The notes under the pieces were generated by a model that had not been told where the DNA came from, did no database searches, and saw only the letters and a list, made by a program, of their open reading frames with translations. Positions 34,890-43,550 of a stretch of DNA of 43,577 bases are shown piece by piece; within the stretch, counting starts at the first letter, position 1, and each line of letters opens with the position of its first letter. The translations under genes were made by a program, and so were the position numbers. The stretch lies in contig CAMBYP010000006.1 in the NCBI GenBank assembly GCA_945872435.1, forward strand, positions 1-43,577. The letters are read 5' to 3'. The DNA comes from an uncultured Mycoplasmatota bacterium (GTDB lineage Bacteria; Bacillota_I; Bacilli_A; RF39; UBA660).

Positions 34890-35490
34890 AAGTACTATCT
34901 CCAATACCACTTACTTTTTTCAAATCTTCAATACTCTGAAAACCATTTTTTTCACGATATTCAATAATTGCTGTCGCTTTTGTCTCACCAATACCAGGAA
35001 GTAACATCCATTCCTCTTTCGTTGCAGTTAAAATAGAAATGACATGAGGTTCACTTGATTTTTCTGGTTCTTCTTTTTGGTTAGTTACAGTATTTTCTTT
35101 TTCTAAACAACCATCATTTTTAATTTCAGGGCAAACACAAGTCTCAATAGGAAGTTGCATAGAATTTCCATTTTCAAAATTTTTTATTTGCTCTTTCGTA
35201 TAAATAATAATCACCATTTCATCTTGTAATTTTTTACTTAAATTTAAATAATTAGTATCAGCAGTTTCCAATAAACCTCCTGCTTTCGTAATCGCATCTT
35301 GAACATTACCTTTTTGAAATTGATACACGCCTGGATTTAATACCGCTCCTTTTATATCAATGGAAAATAGTTCTGTTTCATTCTTTTCTTTTGTATTTCC
35401 TACATCTTTTTGTAATGAAATTGTTTCAGTACTCTTAGAACAAGAAATTAAAAAAATACAGAAAAAACATAATAATAAAACTTTTTTCAT
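34858..35490 (-). CDS. comEA: DNA-binding receptor ComEA, lipoprotein form
   Basis: Binds incoming double-stranded DNA at the cell surface. The 210-residue protein starts with a lipoprotein signal (lipobox LISC, Cys17), unlike the membrane-helix anchor of Bacillus ComEA. It then has an SLBB-type domain (about 45-110), a linker with three Cys (CVCPEIKNDGC) and a C-terminal helix-hairpin-helix pair (LPGIGETKATAII and VSGIGDSTFEKI). The ATG at 35490 follows AGGAGGTG. It overlaps comEC and is the first gene of the comEA-comEC operon. Confidence 0.95.
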   Translation of the reverse strand: MKKVLLLCFFCIFLISCSKSTETISLQKDVGNTKEKNETELFSIDIKGAVLNPGVYQFQKGNVQDAITKAGGLLETADTNYLNLSKKLQDEMVIIIYTKEQIKNFENGNSMQLPIETCVCPEIKNDGCLEKENTVTNQKEEPEKSSEPHVISILTATKEEWMLLPGIGETKATAIIEYREKNGFQSIEDLKKVSGIGDSTFEKIKDYLTM

Positions 35491-35513
35491 ATTCACCTCC
35501 TACTTTAATATAT

Positions 35514-35540
35514 AAAAAAGATAGAAGATTTCCTTCTATC
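35514..35540 (-). terminator. terminator of ftsW
   Basis: GATAGAAG and CTTCTATC close a five-base loop; six T follow on the - strand. The ftsW stop is inside the stem. Confidence 0.85.
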
Positions 35541-36699
35541 TCATAGTTGGGATTTTAATTTTTTCTCTTTTTGTTTCAACACTAATTCTTTGTACCATAG
35601 CAAGTGCAACCATTAAAGAAATGGTAAAAGATCCTCCATATGATAAAAATGGTAATGGAACACCTGTTAATGGTATCATTGCAAATAAACCGCCAAGATT
35701 TAAGAATATATGCATAAATATATATACTGCTACTCCAAAGCATATATATCTACCACGTACTGTATTTGCTTTACCTGCTAAATTCAAAATACGATAAAGA
35801 ATAACAATATATAGTAAAAATACAAAACTACATTTAATAAAGCCTTCTTCTTCAGCAATAATTGCAAACACACTATCGGTATGGGGTTCTGGAATATAAG
35901 AGTATTTTTGTTTACTTTTCCCTGCGCCTAATCCCATTAACCCACCATCGTTAATTGCAATAATCCCATTACAAATTTGATACCCACCAGTTTCATACTT
36001 ACTACATGGATTGAAAAAATCAAAACGACTTTTTTGAGCATCAGACAAAATGTGACCAGATACTGATACTTTTACTACTAAAACTAAAATAATTGATACA
36101 AAAACAAAAGTAAAAGTTTGTATTTTTTCTGACCGTAAAACAGGACTTAATGCAAACATGCTAGCAAAAATAGTAAATAAAATAAACATAGTTCCTAAAT
36201 CCTTTTGCATAAATACAATAAATGGAATTAAAGAACCAACAATAACAATAATTCCAATCATATTCCAATGTGAATATTTTTTACTACGTAAACAATAATA
36301 AAATTTTTCAAACAATAATGCTAAACAAACAATTAACACCGGTTTTGCAAGCTCACTTGGTTGAAATTGCATAAACCCTAAATTAATCCAGTTACGACTA
36401 CCACGGTGATCCGTTCCATACATACTTAAATAAGCAAGTAACAAAACAACTACTACATACCCTAAAATAGCCCATGGTTTATATTTATTTGTTTTAATAT
36501 TTAAAACAAATAACGTAGCTACAAAGCCAATTCCTAGCATCGCTAAATGACGATAAAAATAGTGATACAAAGTTCTTGCAGAAGTAATTGCCTCACTACT
36601 AGAAGCAGTAACAATATTTAAAAGGCCAAACACAAATAAAAAAATAGTTGCAAACAAAAGAGGTTTATCCATATCAGAAATAAAACGCTTTAATTTCAT
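35536..36699 (-). CDS. SEDS-family peptidoglycan polymerase (FtsW/SpoVE/RodA)
   Basis: Membrane glycosyltransferase that polymerises lipid II. In 387 residues there are about ten membrane helices and the SEDS motifs: NWINLGFMQFQPSELAK (about 107-123), a large loop with YIPEPHTDSVFAIIAEE, and PLTGVPLPFLSYGGSFTIS near the C terminus. The sequence is closer to FtsW/SpoVE than to RodA by the PLTGVPLPFLSYGGS segment. Which of the division or sporulation roles it serves cannot be told. GAGGTGAG precedes the ATG. Confidence 0.92.
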   Translation of the reverse strand: MKLKRFISDMDKPLLFATIFLFVFGLLNIVTASSSEAITSARTLYHYFYRHLAMLGIGFVATLFVLNIKTNKYKPWAILGYVVVVLLLAYLSMYGTDHRGSRNWINLGFMQFQPSELAKPVLIVCLALLFEKFYYCLRSKKYSHWNMIGIIVIVGSLIPFIVFMQKDLGTMFILFTIFASMFALSPVLRSEKIQTFTFVFVSIILVLVVKVSVSGHILSDAQKSRFDFFNPCSKYETGGYQICNGIIAINDGGLMGLGAGKSKQKYSYIPEPHTDSVFAIIAEEEGFIKCSFVFLLYIVILYRILNLAGKANTVRGRYICFGVAVYIFMHIFLNLGGLFAMIPLTGVPLPFLSYGGSFTISLMVALAMVQRISVETKREKIKIPTMR

Positions 36700-36831
36700 T
36701 GTTACTCACCTCTATTCTTATTCATTTTATCATATTTTTTTAGGAAGTACATCTATTTATTTTAAAAATAGGTGTTAATCATAAACAAAATGTCCTAAGA
36801 TGAGTAAAATATAGTAAAGGAGGTATGAATT

Positions 36832-36987
36832 ATGTACTACTATGGTGGATATCAAGGTTATGGCTGTGGTGCTCCATATGGTGGAGGATACGGTGGTACC
36901 GGATACGGAGCAGCAATTATCTTAGTATTATTTATATTACTAGTAATCGTAATTGGTGCACGTGCCTGCGGTTGTAATCAACATTAA
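36832..36987 (+). CDS. YjcZ-type sporulation small membrane protein (51 aa)
   Basis: A 51-residue protein with a Gly/Tyr-rich head (YYYGGYQGYGCG then GGGYGGTGYG) and a hydrophobic helix (AAIILVLFILLVIVIGARA) fits the tiny spore membrane family YjcZ. It has a strong AAAGGAGG ribosome binding site and its own terminator. The family is found in spore-forming Firmicutes, often late in sporulation. The C terminus ends CGCNQH. Its exact function is not known. Confidence 0.85.
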   Translation: MYYYGGYQGYGCGAPYGGGYGGTGYGAAIILVLFILLVIVIGARACGCNQH

Positions 36988-36996
36988 TCATAAATT

Positions 36997-37026
36997 AAAA
37001 AATAGATTTTTATAATCTATTTTTTT
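36997..37026 (+). terminator. terminator of the yjcZ-like gene
   Basis: A 12-bp stem AAAAAATAGATT with its complement, followed by T. Confidence 0.75.
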
Positions 37027-37077
37027 ATGAATAAAAATATATTTTTATACCATAATAATCAAAGAAAGGATGAAATT

Positions 37078-37515
37078 ATGAACGAAAATATTGAACTACT
37101 AGAATATATCTATAAAGATGCTAGCATGGCAGCATTTACATTAGAAGAATTATTAAAAGACTTAAATGGACGCGATAATAAAATCATTAAACCATGTGAA
37201 GATATTTTAAAAGGATATGAAAGATATCGTGATGAAACCAAAGAAAAAATATTAAAATTAGATACTGAAGTAAAAGAAGAGAACATACTTTCTAAAATGG
37301 GCGCGAAAATGGGTATCAAAAAAGAAGTACTTCATGATAATAGTGATGCATCTATTGCTGACATGTTAATCAAAGGCATTAGTATGGGTACCATTGATAT
37401 GGAAAAGAAAATAGAAAACTATAAAGAAAATGTAGATAAAGAAAACTTAAAACTTGCCAAAGATTTCTATCAATTCCAACAAGAAAATATAGAAGAACTT
37501 AAAAAACACTTATAA
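37078..37515 (+). CDS. helical protein, possibly ferritin-like (DUF2383-like)
   Basis: 145 residues, entirely alpha-helical in outlook, charged, without membrane segment. About four helices can be drawn: 1-26, 34-62, 88-111 and 115-145, with SDASIADMLIKGISMGTIDMEKKI in the third. This arrangement resembles the four-helix ferritin-like DUF2383 proteins, though the metal ligands are not clear. I chose the ATG at 37078 behind AAAGGATG; the upstream ATG adds 17 residues without ribosome binding site. It follows the yjcZ-like gene and its terminator. Function unknown. Confidence 0.65.
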   Translation: MNENIELLEYIYKDASMAAFTLEELLKDLNGRDNKIIKPCEDILKGYERYRDETKEKILKLDTEVKEENILSKMGAKMGIKKEVLHDNSDASIADMLIKGISMGTIDMEKKIENYKENVDKENLKLAKDFYQFQQENIEELKKHL

Positions 37516-37526
37516 AGTGTTTTTTT
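37501..37526. terminator. terminator of the helical protein gene
   Basis: AAAAAACACTT pairs with AAGTGTTTTTT; the stop codon is in the hairpin. It is followed by T on both strands and may also serve the convergent VanZ-RDD gene. Confidence 0.8.
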
Positions 37527-37530
37527 GTAA

Positions 37531-38634
37531 TTATTTTATATCTATTGTACTCTTATATTCTGTATTACTTATCATTTCATGTAACAATGTTTTTTTCAAA
37601 AACAAAAAGGAAATAAAGGAATATATATAAAATACAAAAATTGCAAATAAGAAACAACCGCTTAACATAATTGATATAAAATTGTTTAATTGTAATATAG
37701 AAATAATTAAAATATTTATATAAAATATCAAAAAAGGAATCATATAATAAATGAAATAAAATAAAAATCTACGATAAATACTACTTTTTTGAACAACTGT
37801 TTTTGTTGTGCTAGAAACAATTTGTAAATGAAAAAAGGCTTCACCAAATGTTTGACCATGAAATGTAAATGGGATAATAAAATAATATAAGAGAAATATA
37901 ACAAAAAAAGAAGAACGATGATGAAATGAAAAAATCAATGCAAAAATCAAATAAAGGAAAATATCAACAAAATAAGTTACCATACGACGAAGAGGTGTTA
38001 CATACATCCCTAATTGATAAGATTGTTCATCAATTTCTTGACGACTTGGGATTTTCTTTTGTATAAATCCTATGATAAAATAGCCAATCATTCCACCTAC
38101 TGTATTAATCATTAAATCATCAATATCAAATAAACGATAATTTTTAGGGTAAATACCATATAAACCTGTTAATTGGGTAAATTCAAAAAATAATGATAAT
38201 AAAAAAGTATAACCAATTGCCTTTTTTAAATTACAATTAAAATAATAACGTAAATAAATACCAAATGGTACTGTCAATAAAAGATTATAAAATACCTGAT
38301 ATACATATGGTTCTTTTAAAGCTGTCAAATAAGTATTAGGATTTGTCATTTGTAATGATGTATGGTTTAAAAAATCAATAACAAAAGAAAAAGGGATGAG
38401 TTGCATCCTAGGAATATTTAAATTTTGTACTTGTTCTATACTTGGTAGAGGTAAAATTACTAAAAAATATGCTGTTAATAAATACAAAATAAATGAATAT
38501 ATAATGATTGTTCGTAATGTATGAATTGCACCATATTTATGATATTGACTAATCATATAAGGTATTGTAAATAAAAATGCAATAAAAGGAAAAAACAATA
38601 TTGATGTTTGTATTACTTTTAAATATTCCATCAT
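37531..38634 (-). CDS. VanZ-like / RDD domain membrane protein fusion
   Basis: 367 residues with about nine membrane segments. The N-terminal half (about 1-195) is VanZ-like, including MQLIPFSFVIDFL and FDIDDLMINTVGGMIGYFI. The C-terminal part (about 205-350) is an RDD domain with RMVTYFVDIFLYLIFALIF. VanZ gives low-level teicoplanin resistance in enterococci; RDD proteins are transport-related, and VanZ-RDD fusions exist in Firmicutes. It lies directly downstream of the Bce transporter (12 bases after the permease start region), which suggests an envelope-stress role. Function not proven. Confidence 0.85.
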   Translation of the reverse strand: MMEYLKVIQTSILFFPFIAFLFTIPYMISQYHKYGAIHTLRTIIIYSFILYLLTAYFLVILPLPSIEQVQNLNIPRMQLIPFSFVIDFLNHTSLQMTNPNTYLTALKEPYVYQVFYNLLLTVPFGIYLRYYFNCNLKKAIGYTFLLSLFFEFTQLTGLYGIYPKNYRLFDIDDLMINTVGGMIGYFIIGFIQKKIPSRQEIDEQSYQLGMYVTPLRRMVTYFVDIFLYLIFALIFSFHHRSSFFVIFLLYYFIIPFTFHGQTFGEAFFHLQIVSSTTKTVVQKSSIYRRFLFYFIYYMIPFLIFYINILIISILQLNNFISIMLSGCFLFAIFVFYIYSFISFLFLKKTLLHEMISNTEYKSTIDIK

Positions 38635-38646
38635 AAACTCACTCCC

Positions 38647-40707
38647 CTATTTTTCTTTAATAATATTTTTACTACAAAAATAAGTAATTATAAAATAGCC
38701 ACCATAAATAAATACTAAGAAAATAGCTGTCATAATAATTGATGGCAATAATTGTTCAGTTCCGAATGTTGCTAAAATAATATTTGCAAATTGAATTCCA
38801 AAAATAGAATGAATAATAGCAACTATAAGTGGTAATAAGAAGAAACAAGCTATTTGTAAAAATAGTGCATGTTGAATCATTTTTTCATCCGTACCTATTT
38901 TTCTTAAAACCATATAACGGTCTTTATTATCAGAGCTTTCAGACAATTCTTTTAATGCTAAAATTGCGGCGCTAGAAATTAAAAAGATAATTCCTAAATA
39001 AATTCCAATAAAAGTAACCATTGCTCCTAGCCCTACACTCGCCTCATAAATAGATATTTTACTAACTGCTGATAAGGTAGTAATTCCTTCTTCATATCCA
39101 TGATCAGTAGGTTCTTGTATAAGATTTTCTATTTTGTATTTTTCTTCTTTTGTTTGTCCACGATAATTTGCTGAGAAAAATTCTTCAATTTCCATACTTT
39201 CATTCACTGCTTGATCAGGAACTAGATAAATTCCTGTATTCATATGATTAGAACTAATTTCAGTAAAACCATCAACACAGTGATCATATTTTGCGTGATA
39301 TGTTTTTCCATTAAGTGTCAAATCTGGTTTTTCTTTCAAAACTAGATTTCTTATATTAGTCATTTGTTCAAAATCAGCAATTACAATATATTCATCTTCT
39401 TGTAATTGATACGTAGGTTGATGAAGTAATTTTGCTAATTTGTTATAATCGCTAATTGTCATCAAAATTTCTTGGTAGTCCCAACGGATAACAGGAAAAT
39501 CTTTTTCTATGATTTCTTTTTTTGAACCTAACGTTGTTTCATAATTTAATTGTTGTACACTATAATAATGCGTAATCACATCATCTTGAAAATAATTTTT
39601 AGGGATATTTAACTTTTCCAATGTTTCTGTAATGGATATATTAGAATCAGCTATTTCCTCTTCTGTAAATTGAAAACCATATTTATCTTCATGATTTTGT
39701 AAATTTTTCTGTTTTGATGCTTGAAAATCAATTGGTGCTAATTCTTTTAAATTTGCAGTCATTGAATTTTTTAAAGACAGTGCACTAGATAAAATACAAA
39801 TTGTTAAAAATAACATTAATGATATAACGGTCATAGAAAATACGGTTGTATTTACTTTACTAGCAAGTTGTCTTAAAACAAACATGTTTAAATTTTTATA
39901 ATACAAACGTTTTAAAGACATAAATATTTTTAATAAAATGCCAGACAAAGACCAAAATAAGATAAAAGTTGAAACAGAACCAAGAAGCATTAATTTACCA
40001 ATATCATGAACATTTAACGACATAGCATTTTTAGTTACTTGATAATAACAATATCCTAAACAAACAGTTGATACAAAAAATAATATAGTACAAAAAATAG
40101 GATTTTTTAACTTGATTCTTTCCACTTTTTTATGAGCTTGTAATAAATCAATTAATTTACATCTTCCTACTGAAATAGTATTAAAAATCATTACTAATAA
40201 ATACATCACGCCAAAATAAATAATCGTTTTTATCATGGCTTTCCATGAGAAAATAAAAGTAAACTTAGATAAATCAGCTTCAAATAAATTAGCAACTAAC
40301 ACTGACATTAACTGTGATAAACCAATTCCTAAAATAAGTCCAACAACTAAAGAAACAGAACCTATTAAAAGAGTTTCAATAAATAAAATTTGTGATATTT
40401 TTCTTTTACTCATGCCTAACGTCATATAAATTGCAAATTCTTTTTTACGACGTTTCATTAAAAATCGATTGGCATAAATAATCAAAAAACCTAAAATTAG
40501 TGATACAAATACACTAACTCCAGATAACATAGAAATCATCATTTTAATAATTTCTCTAGTACTAGAAGTTACTTCTAAAAAAACAGTTTGAGTTTCCATA
40601 GAATTAAAAATATAAAAGATAGAAACCCCTAAAATTAATGTAAAAAAATAAATTGCATAATCTTTTATACTTTTTTTCATATTCTTAATTGACAATTTAA
40701 ATAACAT
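38647..40707 (-). CDS. BceB-type antimicrobial peptide ABC transporter permease
   Basis: The 686-residue permease has about ten membrane helices: four N-terminal ones, then a FtsX domain, a large extracellular domain of about 200 residues (about 315-545) between helices VII and VIII, and a C-terminal FtsX domain. This layout is that of BceB, which senses and removes bacitracin-like and lantibiotic peptides. It overlaps the ATPase gene by 11 bases and has AGGAGGCG ahead of its start. It probably signals to the nearby kinase BceS. The actual peptide is not known. Confidence 0.92.
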   Translation of the reverse strand: MLFKLSIKNMKKSIKDYAIYFFTLILGVSIFYIFNSMETQTVFLEVTSSTREIIKMMISMLSGVSVFVSLILGFLIIYANRFLMKRRKKEFAIYMTLGMSKRKISQILFIETLLIGSVSLVVGLILGIGLSQLMSVLVANLFEADLSKFTFIFSWKAMIKTIIYFGVMYLLVMIFNTISVGRCKLIDLLQAHKKVERIKLKNPIFCTILFFVSTVCLGYCYYQVTKNAMSLNVHDIGKLMLLGSVSTFILFWSLSGILLKIFMSLKRLYYKNLNMFVLRQLASKVNTTVFSMTVISLMLFLTICILSSALSLKNSMTANLKELAPIDFQASKQKNLQNHEDKYGFQFTEEEIADSNISITETLEKLNIPKNYFQDDVITHYYSVQQLNYETTLGSKKEIIEKDFPVIRWDYQEILMTISDYNKLAKLLHQPTYQLQEDEYIVIADFEQMTNIRNLVLKEKPDLTLNGKTYHAKYDHCVDGFTEISSNHMNTGIYLVPDQAVNESMEIEEFFSANYRGQTKEEKYKIENLIQEPTDHGYEEGITTLSAVSKISIYEASVGLGAMVTFIGIYLGIIFLISSAAILALKELSESSDNKDRYMVLRKIGTDEKMIQHALFLQIACFFLLPLIVAIIHSIFGIQFANIILATFGTEQLLPSIIMTAIFLVFIYGGYFIITYFCSKNIIKEK

Positions 40708-41464
40708 GATTTAAATCGCCTCCTAAGAGTGTAACAATATCTATAATTTTATCAAAGAATTCTTTTCTAGAAAGTTCTCCTCGTTGTAATTCATGAAATA
40801 TTTTACCATCTTTAATAAAGATAACACGGCTTGCATAACTAGCTGTAAATGCATCATGAGTTACCATTAAAATAGTTGCATGTAATTCTTTATTCAAATA
40901 TTCAAAGTTTTCTAATAACATTCGTGCTGATTTACTATCTAATGCCCCTGTTGGTTCATCTGCTAAAACAAGCATCGGATTTGTAATCATGGCACGAGCA
41001 CTAGCCACTCTTTGCTTTTGTCCCCCACTCATTTGATATGGATATTTTTTCAATATATCTACAATATTCAATTTTTTAGCAATTGCTAATACTTTTTGAT
41101 CTATTTCCTTTTGTTTTTTACCTTGAATTGTAAGAGCAAGTGCAATATTTTCATAAGCTGTTAATGTGTTCAATAAATTAAAATCCTGAAAAATAAATCC
41201 TAGTTCTTCACGACGAAAACGATTTAATGCATTTCCTTTTAATTTTGTAATATCGTTCCCATTCATATAAATATGTCCGCTCGTTACACGGTCAATCGTA
41301 GAAATACAGTTTAATAAAGTAGTTTTACCACTTCCACTTGCTCCCATAATAGCAACAAATTCTTTTTTTTCTACATCAAAAGAAATATTATCTATTGCTT
41401 TGGTCAAGTTTCCTTTATTACCATAATATTTTTCTATTTGTTCGATTTTTAAGATTGTTTCCAT
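40697..41464 (-). CDS. BceA-type ABC transporter ATP-binding protein
   Basis: The 255-residue ATPase has Walker A GASGSGKTT (about 37-45), the Q-loop FQDFNLL, signature MSGGQKQRVASARA, Walker B LVLADEPTGALDS and H-loop VTHD. It belongs to the MacB/BceA type. I chose the ATG at 41464, preceded by AAGGTGAT. It is coupled with bceB by overlap. The promoter region in front has a TATACT -10 (on - near 41490) but no good -35, as would fit activation by the response regulator. Confidence 0.94.
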   Translation of the reverse strand: METILKIEQIEKYYGNKGNLTKAIDNISFDVEKKEFVAIMGASGSGKTTLLNCISTIDRVTSGHIYMNGNDITKLKGNALNRFRREELGFIFQDFNLLNTLTAYENIALALTIQGKKQKEIDQKVLAIAKKLNIVDILKKYPYQMSGGQKQRVASARAMITNPMLVLADEPTGALDSKSARMLLENFEYLNKELHATILMVTHDAFTASYASRVIFIKDGKIFHELQRGELSRKEFFDKIIDIVTLLGGDLNHVI

Positions 41465-41530
41465 CAAATCACCTTTCCTTCCTAACAGTATAAATACTCT
41501 AGTGATATTTTACCATCGATTTGCATAACA

Positions 41531-41554
41531 AAACCTTACAAATTTGTAAGGTTT
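41531..41554 (-). terminator. 24-bp palindrome between the sensor genes and bceAB
   Basis: AAACCTTACA, AATT, TGTAAGGTTT. It overlaps the end of the small gene and has a short T-tract on the - strand. It could be a partial terminator that lowers bceAB readthrough. Confidence 0.6.
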
Positions 41555-41799
41555 AATTTTTCGGTCAATTGATTTAAATCATCTTGTGTTGGATGACTTT
41601 CTGCTAATTTAAAATTTTCTAACATCATTTCTGCTTGCTTTTTAGTTTTATCGTCCAAGAGCATCATTTCATATTTTTTTTGAAAATTAGGATTAATTTT
41701 ACCTTGGCAAACAAATGAGCCAATGATTTCATTATCACTCGGAACACATGCAGTCATACGATCAGCAATCATCTGAAAGTAATTTTCATCTTTCTTCAT
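41536..41799 (-). CDS. small uncharacterised protein inside the Bce module (87 aa)
   Basis: An 87-residue cytoplasmic protein between the sensor kinase and the ATPase. It overlaps the end of the kinase gene by 14 bases, so translation is likely coupled. The sequence is helical with no membrane segment; visible features are ADRMTACVPSDNE and a C-terminal LNQLTEKLNLTNL. It contains two Cys. I know no family for it. The start has AAAGG immediately adjacent, so a re-initiation start is likely. Its position suggests a modulator of the two-component or transport step. Confidence 0.65.
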   Translation of the reverse strand: MKKDENYFQMIADRMTACVPSDNEIIGSFVCQGKINPNFQKKYEMMLLDDKTKKQAEMMLENFKLAESHPTQDDLNQLTEKLNLTNL

Positions 41800-42817
41800 C
41801 CTTTCTTACTACATCATAATATGAATGGTTCCCAAACACAATAGAAACTTTTGTATATTCATTTTCTTTTGATTCGATTGTAATGATATGTCCTAATTTA
41901 TCACATAAATTTTTACAAATAAACAAACCCATTCCTGTTGATGATTTTCCAAGCCTACCATTACTACCAGTAAAACTTTGTTCAAATACTCTAGAAATTT
42001 CATCACTCTTAATTCCTATTCCATTATCCCAAATAGATAAGATTACTTTTTGTTCAGATTTTTCTGCCATTATTCTTATTTTAGCCTGTTCTTTATTACA
42101 GTATTTAAAACTATTTTGAATAATTTGATTGATTATAAACTCTAACCATTTACAATCAGTATCCACTACATAATCTAAATTTTTTAATTCTAATTGAATT
42201 TTTTGATAAATAAAAGTGTTTTGATTTTTAATAATTACACGATTTACAACATTTTTTAAAGGAACTGAATGAATATAATAATCTTTTTCAGAAACTTCTG
42301 ACCTCGTATAATATAATACTTGATCAATGTCATTTTCCATCTCTAGTAGTGCTTTTTCTAGTTCATCTTTATCTTCATTTTCTTTTTTATGTAACAATAG
42401 AAAAGCACGTGCTAACGGTGTTTTTATTTCATGAATCCACAACTCTAAATATTCTTTAAATTGTGTTAATTTATTTTGATAGGTTTTAATATGCTCATTC
42501 ATATCTTTATCCGATTCTTTTAATACTTGATATAAAATATTTCCTTCTAAAAACTGTGGTTCTTTCAATAATTCGACTAATAAATATTTCTGAGGCAAAG
42601 CTTCTAACTTTTGAATCATATCATCATAAAAATGTTTTTTCTTTCCAAAAGAATAAAAAACACAAAATAAAAATAAAAACATTGAAAAAAATAAAATTAA
42701 AAACATACATAAAACATTTACATGAAAAATAATAAATAAATAAATTGCAAAAATATACATTCCAAAAAAGCAAGCAAATAATAAAAGTTGATCTTTTAAG
42801 TATTCTGTCCATTTCAT
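41786..42817 (-). CDS. BceS-type intramembrane-sensing histidine kinase
   Basis: 343 residues. Two membrane helices near the N terminus (about 12-30 and 36-56) with a very short external loop, the mark of intramembrane-sensing kinases that depend on a BceB permease. The dimerisation domain has His129 in WIHEIKTPLA, and the HATPase domain shows NQIIQNSFKYC (N box), WDNGIGI and GRLGKSSTGMGLFI. Start overlaps the stop of the response regulator (ATGA). All catalytic motifs are present. Confidence 0.94.
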   Translation of the reverse strand: MKWTEYLKDQLLLFACFFGMYIFAIYLFIIFHVNVLCMFLILFFSMFLFLFCVFYSFGKKKHFYDDMIQKLEALPQKYLLVELLKEPQFLEGNILYQVLKESDKDMNEHIKTYQNKLTQFKEYLELWIHEIKTPLARAFLLLHKKENEDKDELEKALLEMENDIDQVLYYTRSEVSEKDYYIHSVPLKNVVNRVIIKNQNTFIYQKIQLELKNLDYVVDTDCKWLEFIINQIIQNSFKYCNKEQAKIRIMAEKSEQKVILSIWDNGIGIKSDEISRVFEQSFTGSNGRLGKSSTGMGLFICKNLCDKLGHIITIESKENEYTKVSIVFGNHSYYDVVRKDEER

Positions 42818-43479
42818 ATTAAAATATAGCCTAACCCTTTCTTTGTTTCTATCACATGATCTAATCCCATTTCTAATAATCTTTTGCGAATACGACTCAT
42901 ATTTACAGTTAAAGTATTATCATCAATAAACTCTTCGGTATCCCATAAATATTTCATAATTTCTTCTCGTGATACAATTCTCCCTTGATGTTGTAAAAGA
43001 TAATAAAAAATACGCATTTCATTTTTAGAAAGTGGAACAATTTTACTATTTGATTCTAATTGACATTTTTGAACATTTAAATAAATATTACGATATATAA
43101 ATAATTCTTCTTTTTTACTTCTTCTTAAAATAGCTTCAATATGAAGTAATAAAATATCAGGGTTATATGGTTTTGTAATATAATCATCTGCTCCATAGCT
43201 TAGTGACAATACTTCATCAATTTCACTATTTCTACTTGTAACCATAATAATTGGAACCTGCCATGTTTTTCTTATTTCTTTTAATAACAGTTTCCCGTCC
43301 ATATATGGAATTTGAATATCTAATAATATTAAGTCTACTTGCTCCTCATATTTTTTTAATTCTTCTTTCATATATTTAAAATTTTTCAAAGAAAAAACTT
43401 GATAACCATGATTTATTAAAAGTGATTCCAAACTATCTCTAATAATCTGATCATCTTCAATTACTAAGATTCGATTCAT
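42814..43479 (-). CDS. BceR-type OmpR-family response regulator
   Basis: The 221-residue protein has a receiver domain with the acidic pocket (VIEDD), phospho-acceptor Asp54 (LLDIQIP) and Lys in TKPYN, followed by a winged-helix DNA-binding domain (about 130-221; ILRRSKKE then REEIMKYLWD). I chose the ATG at 43479 with GGTGATAA ahead; the longer start adds four residues. It begins the bceRS-small gene unit. Direct repeats upstream may be its binding sites. Confidence 0.95.
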   Translation of the reverse strand: MNRILVIEDDQIIRDSLESLLINHGYQVFSLKNFKYMKEELKKYEEQVDLILLDIQIPYMDGKLLLKEIRKTWQVPIIMVTSRNSEIDEVLSLSYGADDYITKPYNPDILLLHIEAILRRSKKEELFIYRNIYLNVQKCQLESNSKIVPLSKNEMRIFYYLLQHQGRIVSREEIMKYLWDTEEFIDDNTLTVNMSRIRKRLLEMGLDHVIETKKGLGYILI

Positions 43480-43495
43480 ATTTATCACCATTGTT

Positions 43496-43501
43496 ATTAT
43501 A
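43496..43501 (-). promoter_or_regulatory. -10 element of the bceRS operon
   Basis: TATAAT on the - strand 17 bases before the start codon; the expected -35 position holds CATTTT, far from consensus. Confidence 0.5.
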
Positions 43502-43519
43502 ACATAATCATTTTTTGAA

Positions 43520-43545
43520 AAATGACAGTTTTATCACAAATGACA
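43520..43545. promoter_or_regulatory. AAATGACA direct repeats: possible BceR site
   Basis: AAATGACA occurs at 43520-43527 and again at 43538-43545, 18 bases apart start to start, just at and upstream of the -35 position of bceR. Direct repeats of this kind fit OmpR-family binding. Confidence 0.45.
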
Positions 43546-43550
43546 AATTT

